A stretch of DNA of 64,000 nucleotides from Afipia sp. (lineage in GTDB: Bacteria; Pseudomonadota; Alphaproteobacteria; Rhizobiales; Xanthobacteraceae), in contig JAFKER010000012.1 in NCBI GenBank assembly GCA_017308595.1, forward strand, positions 1 to 64,000. The letters are read 5' to 3'. The notes under the pieces were generated by a model. That model was not told the DNA's origin. It did not search any database and was given only the letters and a program-made list of their open reading frames with translations. Below are positions 17,103 through 26,069 of the stretch, in pieces (position 1 is the first letter of the stretch; the number at the start of each line of letters is the position of its first letter). Position numbers and translations under genes: made by a program.

Positions 17103-17722
17103 AAAGCGCGCGCCTGCACGAAGACGGCCTGCATCGCTGCCCGTGGCCCGGTGAAGACCCGCTCTATATGGCTTATCACGACACCGAATGGGGCGTGCCG
17201 GACTATGACGACCGCGCGCTGTTCGAAAAGCTGATCCTCGACGGCTTTCAGGCGGGCCTGTCGTGGATCACCATCCTGCGCAAGCGTGACAACTTCCGCA
17301 AAACCTTCGACGATTTCGAGCCGTCGAAGATCGTGCGTTACAGCGACAAGAAGATCGCCGCGCTGATGAACGACGCCGGCATCGTGCGCAACCGCGCCAA
17401 GATCGAAGGCACGGTGAACAGCGCAAAAGCCTATCTGAAAATCATGGAGGAAGGCCCCGGCTTCTCGGCTTTCCTGTGGGATTTCATGGACGGCAAGCCG
17501 AAGATCAACAATTTCAAGACCACGGCGTCAGTGCCTGCATCGACGCCCGTGTCCATCAAGATGTCGAAAGAACTGGTTGCACGCGGCTTCAAATTCGTCG
17601 GGCCGACGATCGTCTATGCCTTCATGCAGGCCACCGGCATGGTCAACGATCATCTGGTGAGCTGCCACTGTCACGAGACATGCAGCAAGCTGAAGAAACC
17701 GAAGCGCATCACATCGAAATGA
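17099..17722 (+). CDS. tag: DNA-3-methyladenine glycosylase I
   Basis: Excises 3-methyladenine from alkylated DNA; 207 aa. Diagnostic features are RCPWPGEDPLYMAYHDTEWG, FEKLILDGFQAGLSWITIL, and the zinc site formed by an N-terminal Cys with the C-terminal HLVSCHCHETC. Start overlaps the ygfZ stop, and the stop overlaps the HD gene start (ATGA at 17719), so the three are probably one transcript. Confidence 0.96.
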   Translation: MKSARLHEDGLHRCPWPGEDPLYMAYHDTEWGVPDYDDRALFEKLILDGFQAGLSWITILRKRDNFRKTFDDFEPSKIVRYSDKKIAALMNDAGIVRNRAKIEGTVNSAKAYLKIMEEGPGFSAFLWDFMDGKPKINNFKTTASVPASTPVSIKMSKELVARGFKFVGPTIVYAFMQATGMVNDHLVSCHCHETCSKLKKPKRITSK

Positions 17723-18336
17723 CCGCGAAAAAATCATCGCCTTCCAAAACCGCGTCGCGCGCGTGGCAGCGCATGCTGTCCGGCCGCCGCCTCGATCTGC
17801 TCGACCCTTCGCCGCTCGACATCGAGATCGAGGACATCGCCCACGGCCTTGCGCGTGTCGCGCGCTGGAACGGACAGACTCATGGCGCGCATATCTTCTC
17901 GGTCGCGCAACATACGCTGCTGGTCGAAGCCGTATTGCGCCAGCAGACACCGCGCGTCGATCATCGCATTCGTCTCGCGGCAATGCTTCACGATGCGCCG
18001 GAATATGTGATCGGTGACATGATCTCGCCCTTCAAGGCGGTAATCGGCGGATCGTACAAGGTCGTGGAGAAGCGGCTGCTCTCCGCAATCCACATCCGCT
18101 TCGGACTGCCCGCTGTTTTACCCGCTGAGATCGAGCAGCAGATCAAGGCCGCCGATATGGGCGCCGCCTATCTTGAGGCGACACACCTGGCGGGCTTCGC
18201 GCAGGCCGAGGCCAGGCGGCTGTTCGGCCGCGACCCGAAGCTGGCTGCGGCGACAGAAAAAGATTATGTGACGCCATGGTCGGCGGGGCGCGCCGAAAAG
18301 CAGTTTCTGGCGCGATTCAAGGCGCTTTTGGGATAG
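17719..18336 (+). CDS. HD-domain hydrolase, YfbR-like
   Basis: 205-residue HD phosphohydrolase. Metal residues are seen in HGAHIFSVAQHTLLV, AAMLHDAPEYVIGDMISPF and the later Asp of KAADMGAAYLEATH, giving the H...HD...D set. Members act on deoxynucleoside monophosphates or similar phosphate esters. An N-terminal basic stretch (MTAKKSSPSKTASRAW) precedes the fold. The start at 17719 overlaps the tag stop, which fits a coupled DNA-precursor/repair operon, although a functional link is inference. Confidence 0.86.
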   Translation: MTAKKSSPSKTASRAWQRMLSGRRLDLLDPSPLDIEIEDIAHGLARVARWNGQTHGAHIFSVAQHTLLVEAVLRQQTPRVDHRIRLAAMLHDAPEYVIGDMISPFKAVIGGSYKVVEKRLLSAIHIRFGLPAVLPAEIEQQIKAADMGAAYLEATHLAGFAQAEARRLFGRDPKLAAATEKDYVTPWSAGRAEKQFLARFKALLG

Positions 18337-18416
18337 GAATCGCAGCACCGAGTTTGCCCTGCAGCATGACGGGCGAGAATCAGAGGACTATACTTGGGCC
18401 GATCATAAGGACCGCC

Positions 18417-18923
18417 ATGATTCACGTTTGTTCGCTTGCCGCCCTGCCCTCCACGGTCGAATCCACCGGCGCGCAACACATCCTCACGGTGATGGCCAAC
18501 GTGGCCCAGGTGGTGCGGCCGCCTTCGGTGCTGGAGGCCAATCACCTGCGCATCCAGATGGACGACATCAACGAGCCTGCGATGGGGTTCACCGCGCCGT
18601 CGCATGAGCATGTCGAAGAGGCGCTGGCGTTCATCCGCAAATGGGATCGCACCGCGCCAATGGTGATCCACTGCTATGCCGGGATCAGCCGCTCGACCGC
18701 GAGCGCCTTCATGGCGGCCTGTGCGCTCAATCCGCATCGCGACGAAATTGCCATCGCCCGGCAAATCCGCTCCGCATCTCCGAGCGCCTATCCGAACCGG
18801 CTGATCGTCGCGCTGGCGGACCGGCTGCTCGGCCGGAATGGACGCATGGTCCGCGCGCTCGATGCCATGGGGCCGAGCAACATGAGCATCGAAGGTCGGC
18901 CGTTCCGCGTCGAGCTTGAGTGA
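18417..18923 (+). CDS. Tyrosine phosphatase superfamily protein
   Basis: 168-residue cytoplasmic protein with the Cys-phosphatase P-loop HCYAGISRSTASAF (C-x5-R), preceded by a conserved N-terminal IHVCSLAALPSTVESTGAQH and an acidic region that may provide the general acid (MDDINEPAMGFT). Family members in alphaproteobacteria are annotated as protein tyrosine or dual-specificity phosphatases; substrate unknown. Start at 18417 begins at the conserved IHVCS region. A repeat follows the stop. Confidence 0.85.
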   Translation: MIHVCSLAALPSTVESTGAQHILTVMANVAQVVRPPSVLEANHLRIQMDDINEPAMGFTAPSHEHVEEALAFIRKWDRTAPMVIHCYAGISRSTASAFMAACALNPHRDEIAIARQIRSASPSAYPNRLIVALADRLLGRNGRMVRALDAMGPSNMSIEGRPFRVELE

Positions 18924-18956
18924 CGCCGCGATTTCCAGTTGCACTGCGCCGTGAAA

Positions 18957-18990
18957 GACGTGGATGGCCGGAACAAGTTCGGCCATGGCG
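18957..18990. repeat. Palindromic repeat 'gacgtggatggccgg' family, degenerate copy
   Basis: A 34-nt inverted repeat (GGCCG...CGGCC arms around GAACAAGTT) that matches the better-preserved copy at 26008-26042 over the string GACGTGGATGGCCGG. It lies between the phosphatase and nadQ. Confidence 0.55.
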
Positions 18991-19020
18991 GCCCGAATGT
19001 CTGCTATTCAGACCCCTGCC

Positions 19021-20019
19021 ATGACCGATAAAGTCCTCACACCCATCGAAATCGGGCTGACGGCGGCCATCGTGTCGGTCGACGGTAACGAGCCATCGAT
19101 CCTGACGGCGTCCGGTGCCGACGGCGGCGAACTGGAAGGCCTGCCGTTCGGCCCGTTCGACGCGGTCGCTCATCGCACGATGGAAATCGGCCTGCGCTCA
19201 TGGGTAGAGGAGCAGACCGGCCTGCGCCTCGGCTATGTCGAACAGCTCTATACATTCGGCGACCGCGGCCGCCACGCGCAACGCGGCGACACAGATGTGC
19301 ATGTCGCCTCCGTCGGTTATCTCGCGCTGACGCGCGCGGCGGACAACACCTCGAAGCCGCAGGTGGCGGGTGCGACCTTCAAGCCATGGTACCGCTATTT
19401 TCCGTGGGAAGACTGGCGCGATGCGCCGCCGCCGATGATCGCGAAAGAAATTCTCCCCGCGCTGGAAACCTGGGCGGCGCAATCGGAAAAGCCGGATGCC
19501 GGGCGCGCATTGTCGCGCCGCGATCGCGTGAGACTTTATTTCGGCACGAATGATTCCAGCGGTGACGGAGCGCCATGGGACGAAGAGCGTGTACTCGACC
19601 GCTACGAATTGCTCTATGAAGCCGGGCTGATCGAGGAGGCCCGCCGCGACGAGCGCCCCGCGGCACTGGCACGCAAAACCATGCCCGCACTCGGCGCGCC
19701 CATGCGCTTTGACCATCGCCGGATTCTCGCCACCGCCATCGCTCGGCTGCGCGCAAAGCTAAAATATCGTCCCGTGGTGTTTGAACTTCTACCGCCTGAC
19801 TTCACACTAACCGAATTGCAGCGGACCGTTGAAGCGATCTCGGGGCGTCATTTGCACAAGCAGAATTTCCGCCGTCTGGTGGAGACCGGCGCGCTGGTCG
19901 AGCCGACCGGCGAAATGTCCACCCAAACCGGCGGACGGCCGGCGGCGCTGTTTCGCTTCCGCCGCGAGGTTCTGCAGGAGCGTCCCGCGCCCGGATTGCG
20001 CGTGCGCGGACGGCGTTAG
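19021..20019 (+). CDS. nadQ: NadQ-type NAD biosynthesis repressor (degenerate Nudix + winged helix)
   Basis: 332-residue COG4111-type regulator known in rhizobiales to control nadABC. Residues about 5-190 form a Nudix-like domain (TPIEIGLTAAIVSVDGNEPS, VEQLYTFGDRGRHAQRGDT). Its Nudix box is broken: the segment GLRSWVEEQTGL has Ser in place of the catalytic Glu after Arg, so it should bind a ligand rather than cut it. The C-terminal third is a winged helix (FTLTELQRTVEAISGRHLHK, then QNFRRLVETGALVEPTGE). nadABC lies 4.8 kb away at 24772-28561 behind two palindromes. Start 19021 is chosen by family similarity; ATG 18997 is possible. Confidence 0.82.
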   Translation: MTDKVLTPIEIGLTAAIVSVDGNEPSILTASGADGGELEGLPFGPFDAVAHRTMEIGLRSWVEEQTGLRLGYVEQLYTFGDRGRHAQRGDTDVHVASVGYLALTRAADNTSKPQVAGATFKPWYRYFPWEDWRDAPPPMIAKEILPALETWAAQSEKPDAGRALSRRDRVRLYFGTNDSSGDGAPWDEERVLDRYELLYEAGLIEEARRDERPAALARKTMPALGAPMRFDHRRILATAIARLRAKLKYRPVVFELLPPDFTLTELQRTVEAISGRHLHKQNFRRLVETGALVEPTGEMSTQTGGRPAALFRFRREVLQERPAPGLRVRGRR

Positions 20020-20107
20020 GATTTCGGCCTTCGCGACAAGGCCGCATTGAATTTTCGCGCGATGCGAGCCCTGCGCCAGACGCAGGCGGATCGCGCAAGG
20101 AGGAACG

Positions 20108-22777
20108 ATGGAATTTATTGCGCTGGTCCTGGCACTTGTCGCCGTCATTTGGGCGAGAAAGGCCAACAACCGTTCTCTCGAACTCAATGCGCGACTGACG
20201 CAGTTCGAATCCTCGCTCGCCGGTGGAGCCCGCCCGGCGATGCCAGCAACAGCGCCCATCGCACCGCCGATAGCGCCCGAGACACCAACGCCCGAAATCG
20301 CCCAACAAGCGCCGTCCACACCGCCGCCGCTGCCCACAGGAGGCACGCCCTACACGGGGCCGGTTGACGACGTGGTATCCGCGACGCCCGCAACACCCAA
20401 GGAAACGGGCCCGGGATTTGAAGAACGGATCGGCACCCGCTGGGTGGTGTGGGTCGGCGGCCTCACGCTCGCGCTCGGCGGCATTTTTCTGGTCAAGTAT
20501 TCCATCGAGGCAGGCCTGCTCGGTCCCAAGATTCGCGTGATGCTCGGCGGCCTGTTCGCGCTGGCGCTGCTTGCCGTCGGCGAAGCCGCGCGCCGCAAGG
20601 AGAGCCTGTCCTCCATCGCGCCGCTGCCGATCGCGAACATTCCCGCGATCCTGACCGCCGCCGGGACGGCGGTTGCCTTCGCGACCGTCTATGCGGCCTA
20701 CGCGCTTTATGGCTTCCTCGCGCCACCGGTTGCGTTCGTGATGCTCGGCGCGGTCGCGCTCGGCACGCTTGCCGCAGCATTGCTGCACGGTCCTGCCCTC
20801 GCAGGCCTCGGCGTCGTCGGCGCGTTTGTCACGCCGGTGCTGGTATCCTCGGACAAACCCGACTACTGGGCGCTCTACATCTACATCGCTATCGTTACCG
20901 CAGCCGCCTTCGCCCTCGCGCGCATCCGGCTGTGGCGCTGGCTTGCCGTCACAACCATCGTGTTCAGCGCGCTCTGGATGGCGGTCGGCATCGAGAACAC
21001 CGCAACATTCGCACCACATGCCTTCCACATGATCGCAGGCTTTGCGCTTGCGGCAGTCATGGTTGTGGCCGGATTCATGTTCGGTCCCACGGCGGAGCCG
21101 GGCCGCATCGAACGGGTGTCGTCGTTCTCGCTCGATGTGTTCCTCGCAGGGTCGATGGTGCTGGTGCTCACCAATAATCATGCCGACGCAGCGATGATCG
21201 TGTTCGCGCTGCTGGTCGCAGCCACATTCGTCATCGCCTGGCGCACGGAGAGCGCCGTCGGCGCCATCGGTGCGTCGGCATTGTTCGTCTTTGTGGTGTT
21301 CGCTGAATGGGCGATCCGCGCCAATCCCGAACTCACCGTGATGCCCGGCGGCGCAATGCCCGGTATCGGCACCCGCGCCGACGAGGGTTCGATCAGCATG
21401 CATCTGATCGCGGCGGCCGGTTTCGGTGTCGCCTTCGGTGCGGCGGGTTTTCTCGCGCAAGGCCGTTCCATCGGCGCAATCGTCCCCGTAGTCTGGGCCA
21501 CCGCGGGTGTGTTCACGCCGCTGGCGCTGCTGGTGGCACTCTACGCACGCATTGCGCATCTCGATCGCTCGATCCCGTTCGCGATCATCGCCATTGCCGT
21601 CGCAGCCGCCTTCGCCGCCATCACCGAGATTCTGACCAAACGTGACGCGCGTCCGGGCCAGATGATCGCGACCGCGCTGTATGCCACCGGCACGCTCGCT
21701 GCACTCGCGCTGGCCTTCACCTTCGCGCTCGAAAAAGGCTGGCTCACCATCGCACTGGCGCTGATGTCGCTGGGCACCGCATGGATCTCGCTCAAACGGC
21801 CGATCCCGTTCCTGCGTGCGCTCTCCGCCATTCTCGCGGGCATCGTCGTGCTGCGCACGGGCCACGAGCCGCGCATTGTCGGCAGCGATCTCGGAACCAC
21901 GCCGATCTTCAACTGGCTGCTGCTCGGCTATGGCATTCCCGCGGTCTCGTTCTGGCTCGGCGCGCACTTCCTGCGCAAGCGCGGCGACGACGGCCCGCTG
22001 CGCAGCCTGGAAGCCGCCGCGATCCTGTTTACGGTGCTGCTCGCCTTCACCGAGATCCGCCATTACATCAACAACGGCGACATCTATCGCCGGTCGTCGG
22101 ATCTGATCGAGATCGGCCTTCAGGTCTGCGTCGCACTGGCGATGGCCATCGGCCTGGAGCGGATGCGCATCCGGACAGGCAGCGTCATTCACAACCTCGG
22201 CGCGCTGCTGCTGACATGGTTCGCGGGCCTCGCGATCCTGTTCGGGCTGTTCTTCATCGCCAACCCGGCGATCTGGAGCATCCGGATTGAAGGCACCTTC
22301 ATCAATCCGCTGATCCTCGGCTATGCGATCCCGGCGGTGCTCGCGCTGCTGCTGTCCTATGCGGTCGCGGGCCACCGCGCGGCGGCCTATACCAACACCA
22401 TCGCGGCCGGTGCGCTGGTTCTGGCGCTGGCCTGGATCACGCTTGAAATCAGGCGGCTGTATCACGGCCCGCTCATGAACAGCTTCAACACCTTCGACGC
22501 CGAGCAATACACCTACTCGGTGGCGTGGCTGGTGTTTGGCGTGATCCTGCTCGCTATCGGACTGCTGCTGCCGTCGCAGCGTGCGCGCCTTGCATCGGCG
22601 GTGATGATCGGAATCACCGTGCTCAAAGTGTTCCTGATCGACATGTCGAACCTGACCGGTGCCTACCGTGCGTTCTCGTTCATTGGTCTGGGCCTCGTAC
22701 TGGTCGCGATCGGATGGCTGTATCAGCGCATCCTGTTCAGGCAAACGAAAACGCCGCCGGCTCAGCCGACGGCGTGA
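20108..22777 (+). CDS. DUF2339 polytopic membrane protein
   Basis: 889-residue inner-membrane protein. After one N-terminal helix (FIALVLALVAVIWARK), a Pro/Thr-rich linker (about 45-95) leads to the conserved FEERIGTRWVVWVGGLTLAL and then roughly two dozen hydrophobic segments to the end. DUF2339 is widespread and functionally uncharacterised. AGGAACG-type ribosome-binding bases precede the ATG. The 3' end of the coding sequence doubles as a terminator hairpin for the opposing gene. Confidence 0.9.
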   Translation: MEFIALVLALVAVIWARKANNRSLELNARLTQFESSLAGGARPAMPATAPIAPPIAPETPTPEIAQQAPSTPPPLPTGGTPYTGPVDDVVSATPATPKETGPGFEERIGTRWVVWVGGLTLALGGIFLVKYSIEAGLLGPKIRVMLGGLFALALLAVGEAARRKESLSSIAPLPIANIPAILTAAGTAVAFATVYAAYALYGFLAPPVAFVMLGAVALGTLAAALLHGPALAGLGVVGAFVTPVLVSSDKPDYWALYIYIAIVTAAAFALARIRLWRWLAVTTIVFSALWMAVGIENTATFAPHAFHMIAGFALAAVMVVAGFMFGPTAEPGRIERVSSFSLDVFLAGSMVLVLTNNHADAAMIVFALLVAATFVIAWRTESAVGAIGASALFVFVVFAEWAIRANPELTVMPGGAMPGIGTRADEGSISMHLIAAAGFGVAFGAAGFLAQGRSIGAIVPVVWATAGVFTPLALLVALYARIAHLDRSIPFAIIAIAVAAAFAAITEILTKRDARPGQMIATALYATGTLAALALAFTFALEKGWLTIALALMSLGTAWISLKRPIPFLRALSAILAGIVVLRTGHEPRIVGSDLGTTPIFNWLLLGYGIPAVSFWLGAHFLRKRGDDGPLRSLEAAAILFTVLLAFTEIRHYINNGDIYRRSSDLIEIGLQVCVALAMAIGLERMRIRTGSVIHNLGALLLTWFAGLAILFGLFFIANPAIWSIRIEGTFINPLILGYAIPAVLALLLSYAVAGHRAAAYTNTIAAGALVLALAWITLEIRRLYHGPLMNSFNTFDAEQYTYSVAWLVFGVILLAIGLLLPSQRARLASAVMIGITVLKVFLIDMSNLTGAYRAFSFIGLGLVLVAIGWLYQRILFRQTKTPPAQPTA
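22743..22775 (-). terminator. Rho-independent terminator for the secreted hypothetical gene
   Basis: On the minus strand, arms ACGCCGTCGGC and GCCGGCGGCGT pair (one T-G wobble) around a 3-nt loop and are followed by TTTTCGTTT. It lies 25 nt past the stop of the 22800-23342 gene and within the last codons of the opposing DUF2339 gene. Confidence 0.75.
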
Positions 22778-22799
22778 TCGGAATTCTCTGCGCGAGGAA

Positions 22800-23342
22800 T
22801 TACTCGCTTGCGGAGCGGCGCAGCTCGAGCGGCGCTTCGCTGCGCGCCGCGACCGGCTTGACCTCGGCACGCGGCGTCGCGTCCGCCGACTGGGTCACGC
22901 CCGGCGCACGCAGCGAACGGGGACGCGAGATCGACTGCGCGAGGAAAACGCGCGCATTGCCGTGCTTGCGGAAGTCGCAATAGGCGAAGCCCATGCCCGA
23001 CACCGCACCACGGAAACTGACATTGCTGGTCTTGTCGAGATTGAAGCAGGGCTCGAACGGAATGCCCTTGATCGAGGCGCAAATCTGCTGGCCGCGCACC
23101 TGAAGCGTGTTGCTCGGCAACCGCATGTTGCGAGCTTCACCGGCGCCGCCGAACTGCACTGCGCCAGCCGCTGCACCATCATAAGTGATCTTGCCGACAC
23201 CCTTGGTGCCGTCGAAGCAGGTGAAGGCGAACATCTTGTTCGCCACGAACTTGCGCGCTTCGTCCGCGTTCATGTTTTCTGCGAGAACTGGTGCTGCGAA
23301 CGAACCGGCGAGCGCGGCTCCAAGAACGATGCGGGCGAGCAT
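22800..23342 (-). CDS. Exported conserved hypothetical protein, 180 aa
   Basis: Secreted protein with a clean signal peptide (MLARIVLGAALAGSFAAPVL, cleavage after VLA). The mature domain has four cysteines likely to pair (FTCFDGTKG, QQICASIKG, FEPCFNLDK, AYCDFRKHG) and a conserved FRGAVSGMGFAYCDF region. A low-complexity Arg/Ala-rich tail follows. Homologues are limited to rhizobial relatives as far as I recall; no function is known. Confidence 0.8.
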   Translation of the reverse strand: MLARIVLGAALAGSFAAPVLAENMNADEARKFVANKMFAFTCFDGTKGVGKITYDGAAAGAVQFGGAGEARNMRLPSNTLQVRGQQICASIKGIPFEPCFNLDKTSNVSFRGAVSGMGFAYCDFRKHGNARVFLAQSISRPRSLRAPGVTQSADATPRAEVKPVAARSEAPLELRRSASE

Positions 23343-23482
23343 GCGGGCTACTCCAACTGACGAACTGCGGGTTCACACAACCGGCCGGGCGAAGTCGCCC
23401 GGCGGTTTACGCCTTAACCCGGTGATTACCATACCAACCATGGCAACATTGGCGCATCATGGTTGGTAAAGTCTGAACGTCC

Positions 23483-24469
23483 TCAGGAAATTCGCACGAC
23501 CGTCCGGCCGCGGAGTTGCCCGGCGAGAACCTTCGACGCCGCGTCGAAAACTTCGTCCAGGCCGATTTCCTTAGTCATTTCAGCAAGTTTTGCGTGGTCG
23601 AGATCCTTCGCAAGCCGTGCCCAGGCAGCCTTGCGCGGCTCGATCGGGCACATCACGGAATCGATGCCCAAAAGGCACACTCCGCGCAAAATGAACGGCG
23701 CGACCGACGACGGCAGATCCATACCGCCCGCAAGACCGCAGGCGGCAATCGCGCCGCCGTACTGCGTCATCGACAGCAGGTTGGCCAGCGTGGTGGAGCC
23801 GACGCTGTCGACGCCACCCGCCCAGCGCTCCTTGCCGAGCATCTTGGCCGGACCGGAGAGTTCGTTGCGGTCGATGACTTCCGCAGCGCCGAGGCCACGC
23901 AGATAGTCCGTCTCACTCGCGCGGCCCGTCGAGGCAATGACATGAAAGCCGAGCTTGGCGAGGATCGCGACCGCCACCGAGCCGACGCCGCCGGCCGCGC
24001 CGGTGACAACCACTGGGCCGCTCTTCGGCGTGAGACCGTGTTTCTCCAGCGCCATCACCGACAGCATCGCCGTGAAGCCCGCCGTGCCGATCGCCATCGC
24101 CTGACGCGCGGTCATGCCATCGGGCAGACGCACCAGCCAGTCGCCCTTCACGCGCGCTTTCTCCGCATACGCGCCGAGATGCGTTTCACCGAGACCCCAG
24201 CCGGTGGAAACAACCTTGTCACCCTTCTTCCAGGCGGAATGCGACGATTCCAAAACCGTGCCGGCGAAATCGATGCCCGCGATCATCGGGAAACGGCGCA
24301 CCACCGGGGACTTGCCGGTGATAGCGAGGCCGTCCTTGTAGTTCACCGTCGACCACTCGACCGCAACGGTGACGTCGCCATCCATCAGTTCAGCGTCATC
24401 GAACTGCGCCAGCGCCGCCGTTGTGCCTTTTTCAGCCTTGTCGATCCTGACTGCCTTGAAGGTTGCCAA
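23483..24469 (-). CDS. yhdH: YhdH/AcuI-family quinone oxidoreductase (acryloyl-CoA reductase-like)
   Basis: NADPH-dependent medium-chain reductase, 328 aa, close in pattern to E. coli Yhd[89 protein letters not shown] (NADP loop) and [18 protein letters not shown]. AcuI-type members reduce acryloyl-CoA to propionyl-CoA. The start is TTG at 24469: an AGGAG stretch precedes it at good spacing and family similarity begins there, while the upstream ATG (24604) adds a basic, non-conserved 45 residues. Divergent from nadA. Confidence 0.88.
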   Translation of the reverse strand: MATFKAVRIDKAEKGTTAALAQFDDAELMDGDVTVAVEWSTVNYKDGLAITGKSPVVRRFPMIAGIDFAGTVLESSHSAWKKGDKVVSTGWGLGETHLGAYAEKARVKGDWLVRLPDGMTARQAMAIGTAGFTAMLSVMALEKHGLTPKSGPVVVTGAAGGVGSVAVAILAKLGFHVIASTGRASETDYLRGLGAAEVIDRNELSGPAKMLGKERWAGGVDSVGSTTLANLLSMTQYGGAIAACGLAGGMDLPSSVAPFILRGVCLLGIDSVMCPIEPRKAAWARLAKDLDHAKLAEMTKEIGLDEVFDAASKVLAGQLRGRTVVRIS

Positions 24470-24643
24470 ACCCGCTCTCCTTTTTCTTGTGCGTTGAAAA
24501 TCCGGCCCCCTGATTGGCCGCTCCGGTGAGGTTTGCCAAGTCCTTGCTCCCGGCTTCGCATCGGTTACGGCCCGATGCATTTCCGCTATGCGGGAATTTT
24601 CCAACTCACCTCTGGCGAGGTCCGGAGCGAGGTGCTATATTTG

Positions 24644-24664
24644 TTTTGCTCGATTTGAGTATAA
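24644..24664. promoter_or_regulatory. Candidate NadQ operator, distal imperfect site
   Basis: Half-sites TTTTGCTCG and TGAGTATAA flank a 3-bp centre; six of nine positions are symmetric, and the right half matches the proximal site (TGAGTATA). Its centre is 85 nt from that of the proximal site, about eight helical turns, which would allow cooperative binding or looping. The assignment is inference. Confidence 0.5.
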
Positions 24665-24728
24665 TTAGACGAGCCAAGATTCGAGATTGAAACGCCCGGC
24701 CCAAAAGGCCGGATTTCTCAGAACCCAA

Positions 24729-24749
24729 ATATGCTCATATTGAGTATAT
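24729..24749. promoter_or_regulatory. Candidate NadQ operator, proximal near-perfect palindrome
   Basis: Half-sites ATATGCTCA and TGAGTATAT are separated by TAT; eight of nine positions are symmetric. It ends 22 nt before the nadA start codon, where a bound repressor would block transcription. nadQ in the same window makes NadQ the natural candidate to bind it. Confidence 0.65.
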
Positions 24750-24771
24750 AAGGCGACTTCAGGAGGCGAAA

Positions 24772-25881
24772 ATGCCCATCACCGGAATTTACGGTCCCGA
24801 CGATCTGGGGACTGCCGCTCGCCCTGCCGAGGCGATTGTCCGGGCACGCATCACCGCTTCCGAGCGCGCCCGCGCACTGCCGATGCCGTCGCTCGAATGG
24901 ACGCCCGAGGTCGAACGCGCCACCGCGCATCTCTATGCCAGGGTGAAGAACGTCATTCCGGAAATCGAGTGGCCGTTCATGGCGCCCTATGTGAAGGCGA
25001 TCAATGACCTGAAGAAGGAACGCGACGCCGTCATTCTCGCGCATAATTATCAGACGCCCGAAATCTTTCATTGCGTGGCCGACATCGGCGGCGACTCGCT
25101 TCAGCTTGCGCGCGAGGCCACGAAGGTGAAGCAAAAGGTCATCGTCCAGTGTGGCGTGCACTTCATGGCCGAGACATCGAAGATCCTGAACCCGGACAAG
25201 ACCGTGCTGATCCCGGATTCGCGCGCCGGCTGTTCGCTGGCCTCCGCGATCACCGGCGCGGACGTCCGTCTGCTGCGCGAAAAATTCCCCGGCGTGCCGG
25301 TGGTCGCCTATGTCAACACGTCAGCCGATGTGAAGGCCGAGGTCGACATCTGCTGCACCTCGTCCAACGCCGTGCAGGTGGTGGAGAGCCTCAATGCCGA
25401 CACCGTCATCTTCCTGCCGGATCAGTATCTGGCGAAATACGTCGCCTCGAAAACCAGCGTGAAGATCATCGCATGGAAAGGCGCGTGCGAAGTGCACGAA
25501 CGCTTCACCGGCGACGAGCTGCGCACCTATCGCGAGGCCGATCCGTCAGTGCAGATCATCGCGCATCCGGAGTGCCCGCCGGACGTGATCGCGGAAGCCG
25601 ACTTCACCGGCTCGACCGCCCACATGATCGACTGGGTGCGTAAGCATCAGCCCAAGCGCATTGTCATGGTCACCGAATGTTCGATGGCGGACAACGTGCA
25701 GGCCGAATTGCCGCATGTCGAGTTCGTCAAGCCGTGCAACCTGTGTCCCCATATGAAGCGCATCACGCTGCCGAAGATTCTCGACAGCCTGATTTACATG
25801 CGTGAGGAGGTCACAGTCGATCCCGCAATCGTCGGCAATGCCCGCCGCTCGGTGGAGCGCATGATTAATCTGAGGAATTGA
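24772..25881 (+). CDS. nadA: Quinolinate synthase A
   Basis: [4Fe-4S] enzyme that condenses iminoaspartate with dihydroxyacetone phosphate to quinolinate, the second step of de novo NAD synthesis. 369 aa; cluster-ligand cysteines are visible in [12 protein letters not shown], in the HPECPPDV region and in [14 protein letters not shown]. Other marks are [35 protein letters not shown] and [16 protein letters not shown] lies 5 nt before ATG. First gene of nadA-nadB-nadC; a 190-nt repeat-bearing gap precedes nadB. Confidence 0.97.
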   Translation: MPITGIYGPDDLGTAARPAEAIVRARITASERARALPMPSLEWTPEVERATAHLYARVKNVIPEIEWPFMAPYVKAINDLKKERDAVILAHNYQTPEIFHCVADIGGDSLQLAREATKVKQKVIVQCGVHFMAETSKILNPDKTVLIPDSRAGCSLASAITGADVRLLREKFPGVPVVAYVNTSADVKAEVDICCTSSNAVQVVESLNADTVIFLPDQYLAKYVASKTSVKIIAWKGACEVHERFTGDELRTYREADPSVQIIAHPECPPDVIAEADFTGSTAHMIDWVRKHQPKRIVMVTECSMADNVQAELPHVEFVKPCNLCPHMKRITLPKILDSLIYMREEVTVDPAIVGNARRSVERMINLRN

Positions 25882-25892
25882 AGGAGCCGTTG

Positions 25893-25995
25893 CCCTTCGA
25901 GGCTCGCTGCGCTCGCACCTCAGGGTGACGGCGGAGAGAAACACCAATCGTCATCCTGAGGTGCGAGCCGTCTTCGGCGAGCCTCGAAGGATGAC
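25893..25995. repeat. Inverted pair of 'ttcgaggctcg...cacctcagg.tgac' repeats
   Basis: Two copies of a roughly 40-nt element, 25893-25931 and 25948-25995, face each other between nadA and nadB. The shared strings are TTCGAGGCTCGC and GCACCTCAGG / CCTGAGGTGCGAGCC. Related copies occur at 57728-57837. The pair can fold into a long stem in the nadAB transcript. Confidence 0.7.
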
Positions 25996-26007
25996 AGCGC
26001 TGAAACG

Positions 26008-26042
26008 AAGACGTGGATGGCCGGGACAGGCCCGGCCATGAC
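26008..26042. repeat. Palindromic repeat 'gacgtggatggccgg' family
   Basis: GGCCGGGAC / GGCCCGGCC-type inverted repeat that immediately follows the previous repeat pair and ends 28 nt before the nadB start. Better preserved than the copy at 18957-18990. Confidence 0.6.
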
Positions 26043-26069
26043 GTCCGAGAATTTTGAAAGCTCAACGCC

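Larger units (their letters stand above)
24470..24771. promoter_or_regulatory. Divergent yhdH / nadA control region
   Basis: 302 bases that separate yhdH (minus) from nadA (plus). They become AT-rich toward nadA. Two palindromic sites are described separately (24644-24664 and 24729-24749). A strong AGGAGG at 24761-24766 sits 5 nt before the nadA ATG. A GGCC/GGCC inverted repeat (around 24696-24712) is the only other structure I see. Confidence 0.6.

Noticed and set aside
19802-22870. A 1022-codon open frame antisense to nadQ and the DUF2339 gene
   Set aside because: Arg/Asp/Glu/Gln-rich composition typical of the reverse strand of GC-rich genes; both sense genes have clear family features and ribosome-binding sites.
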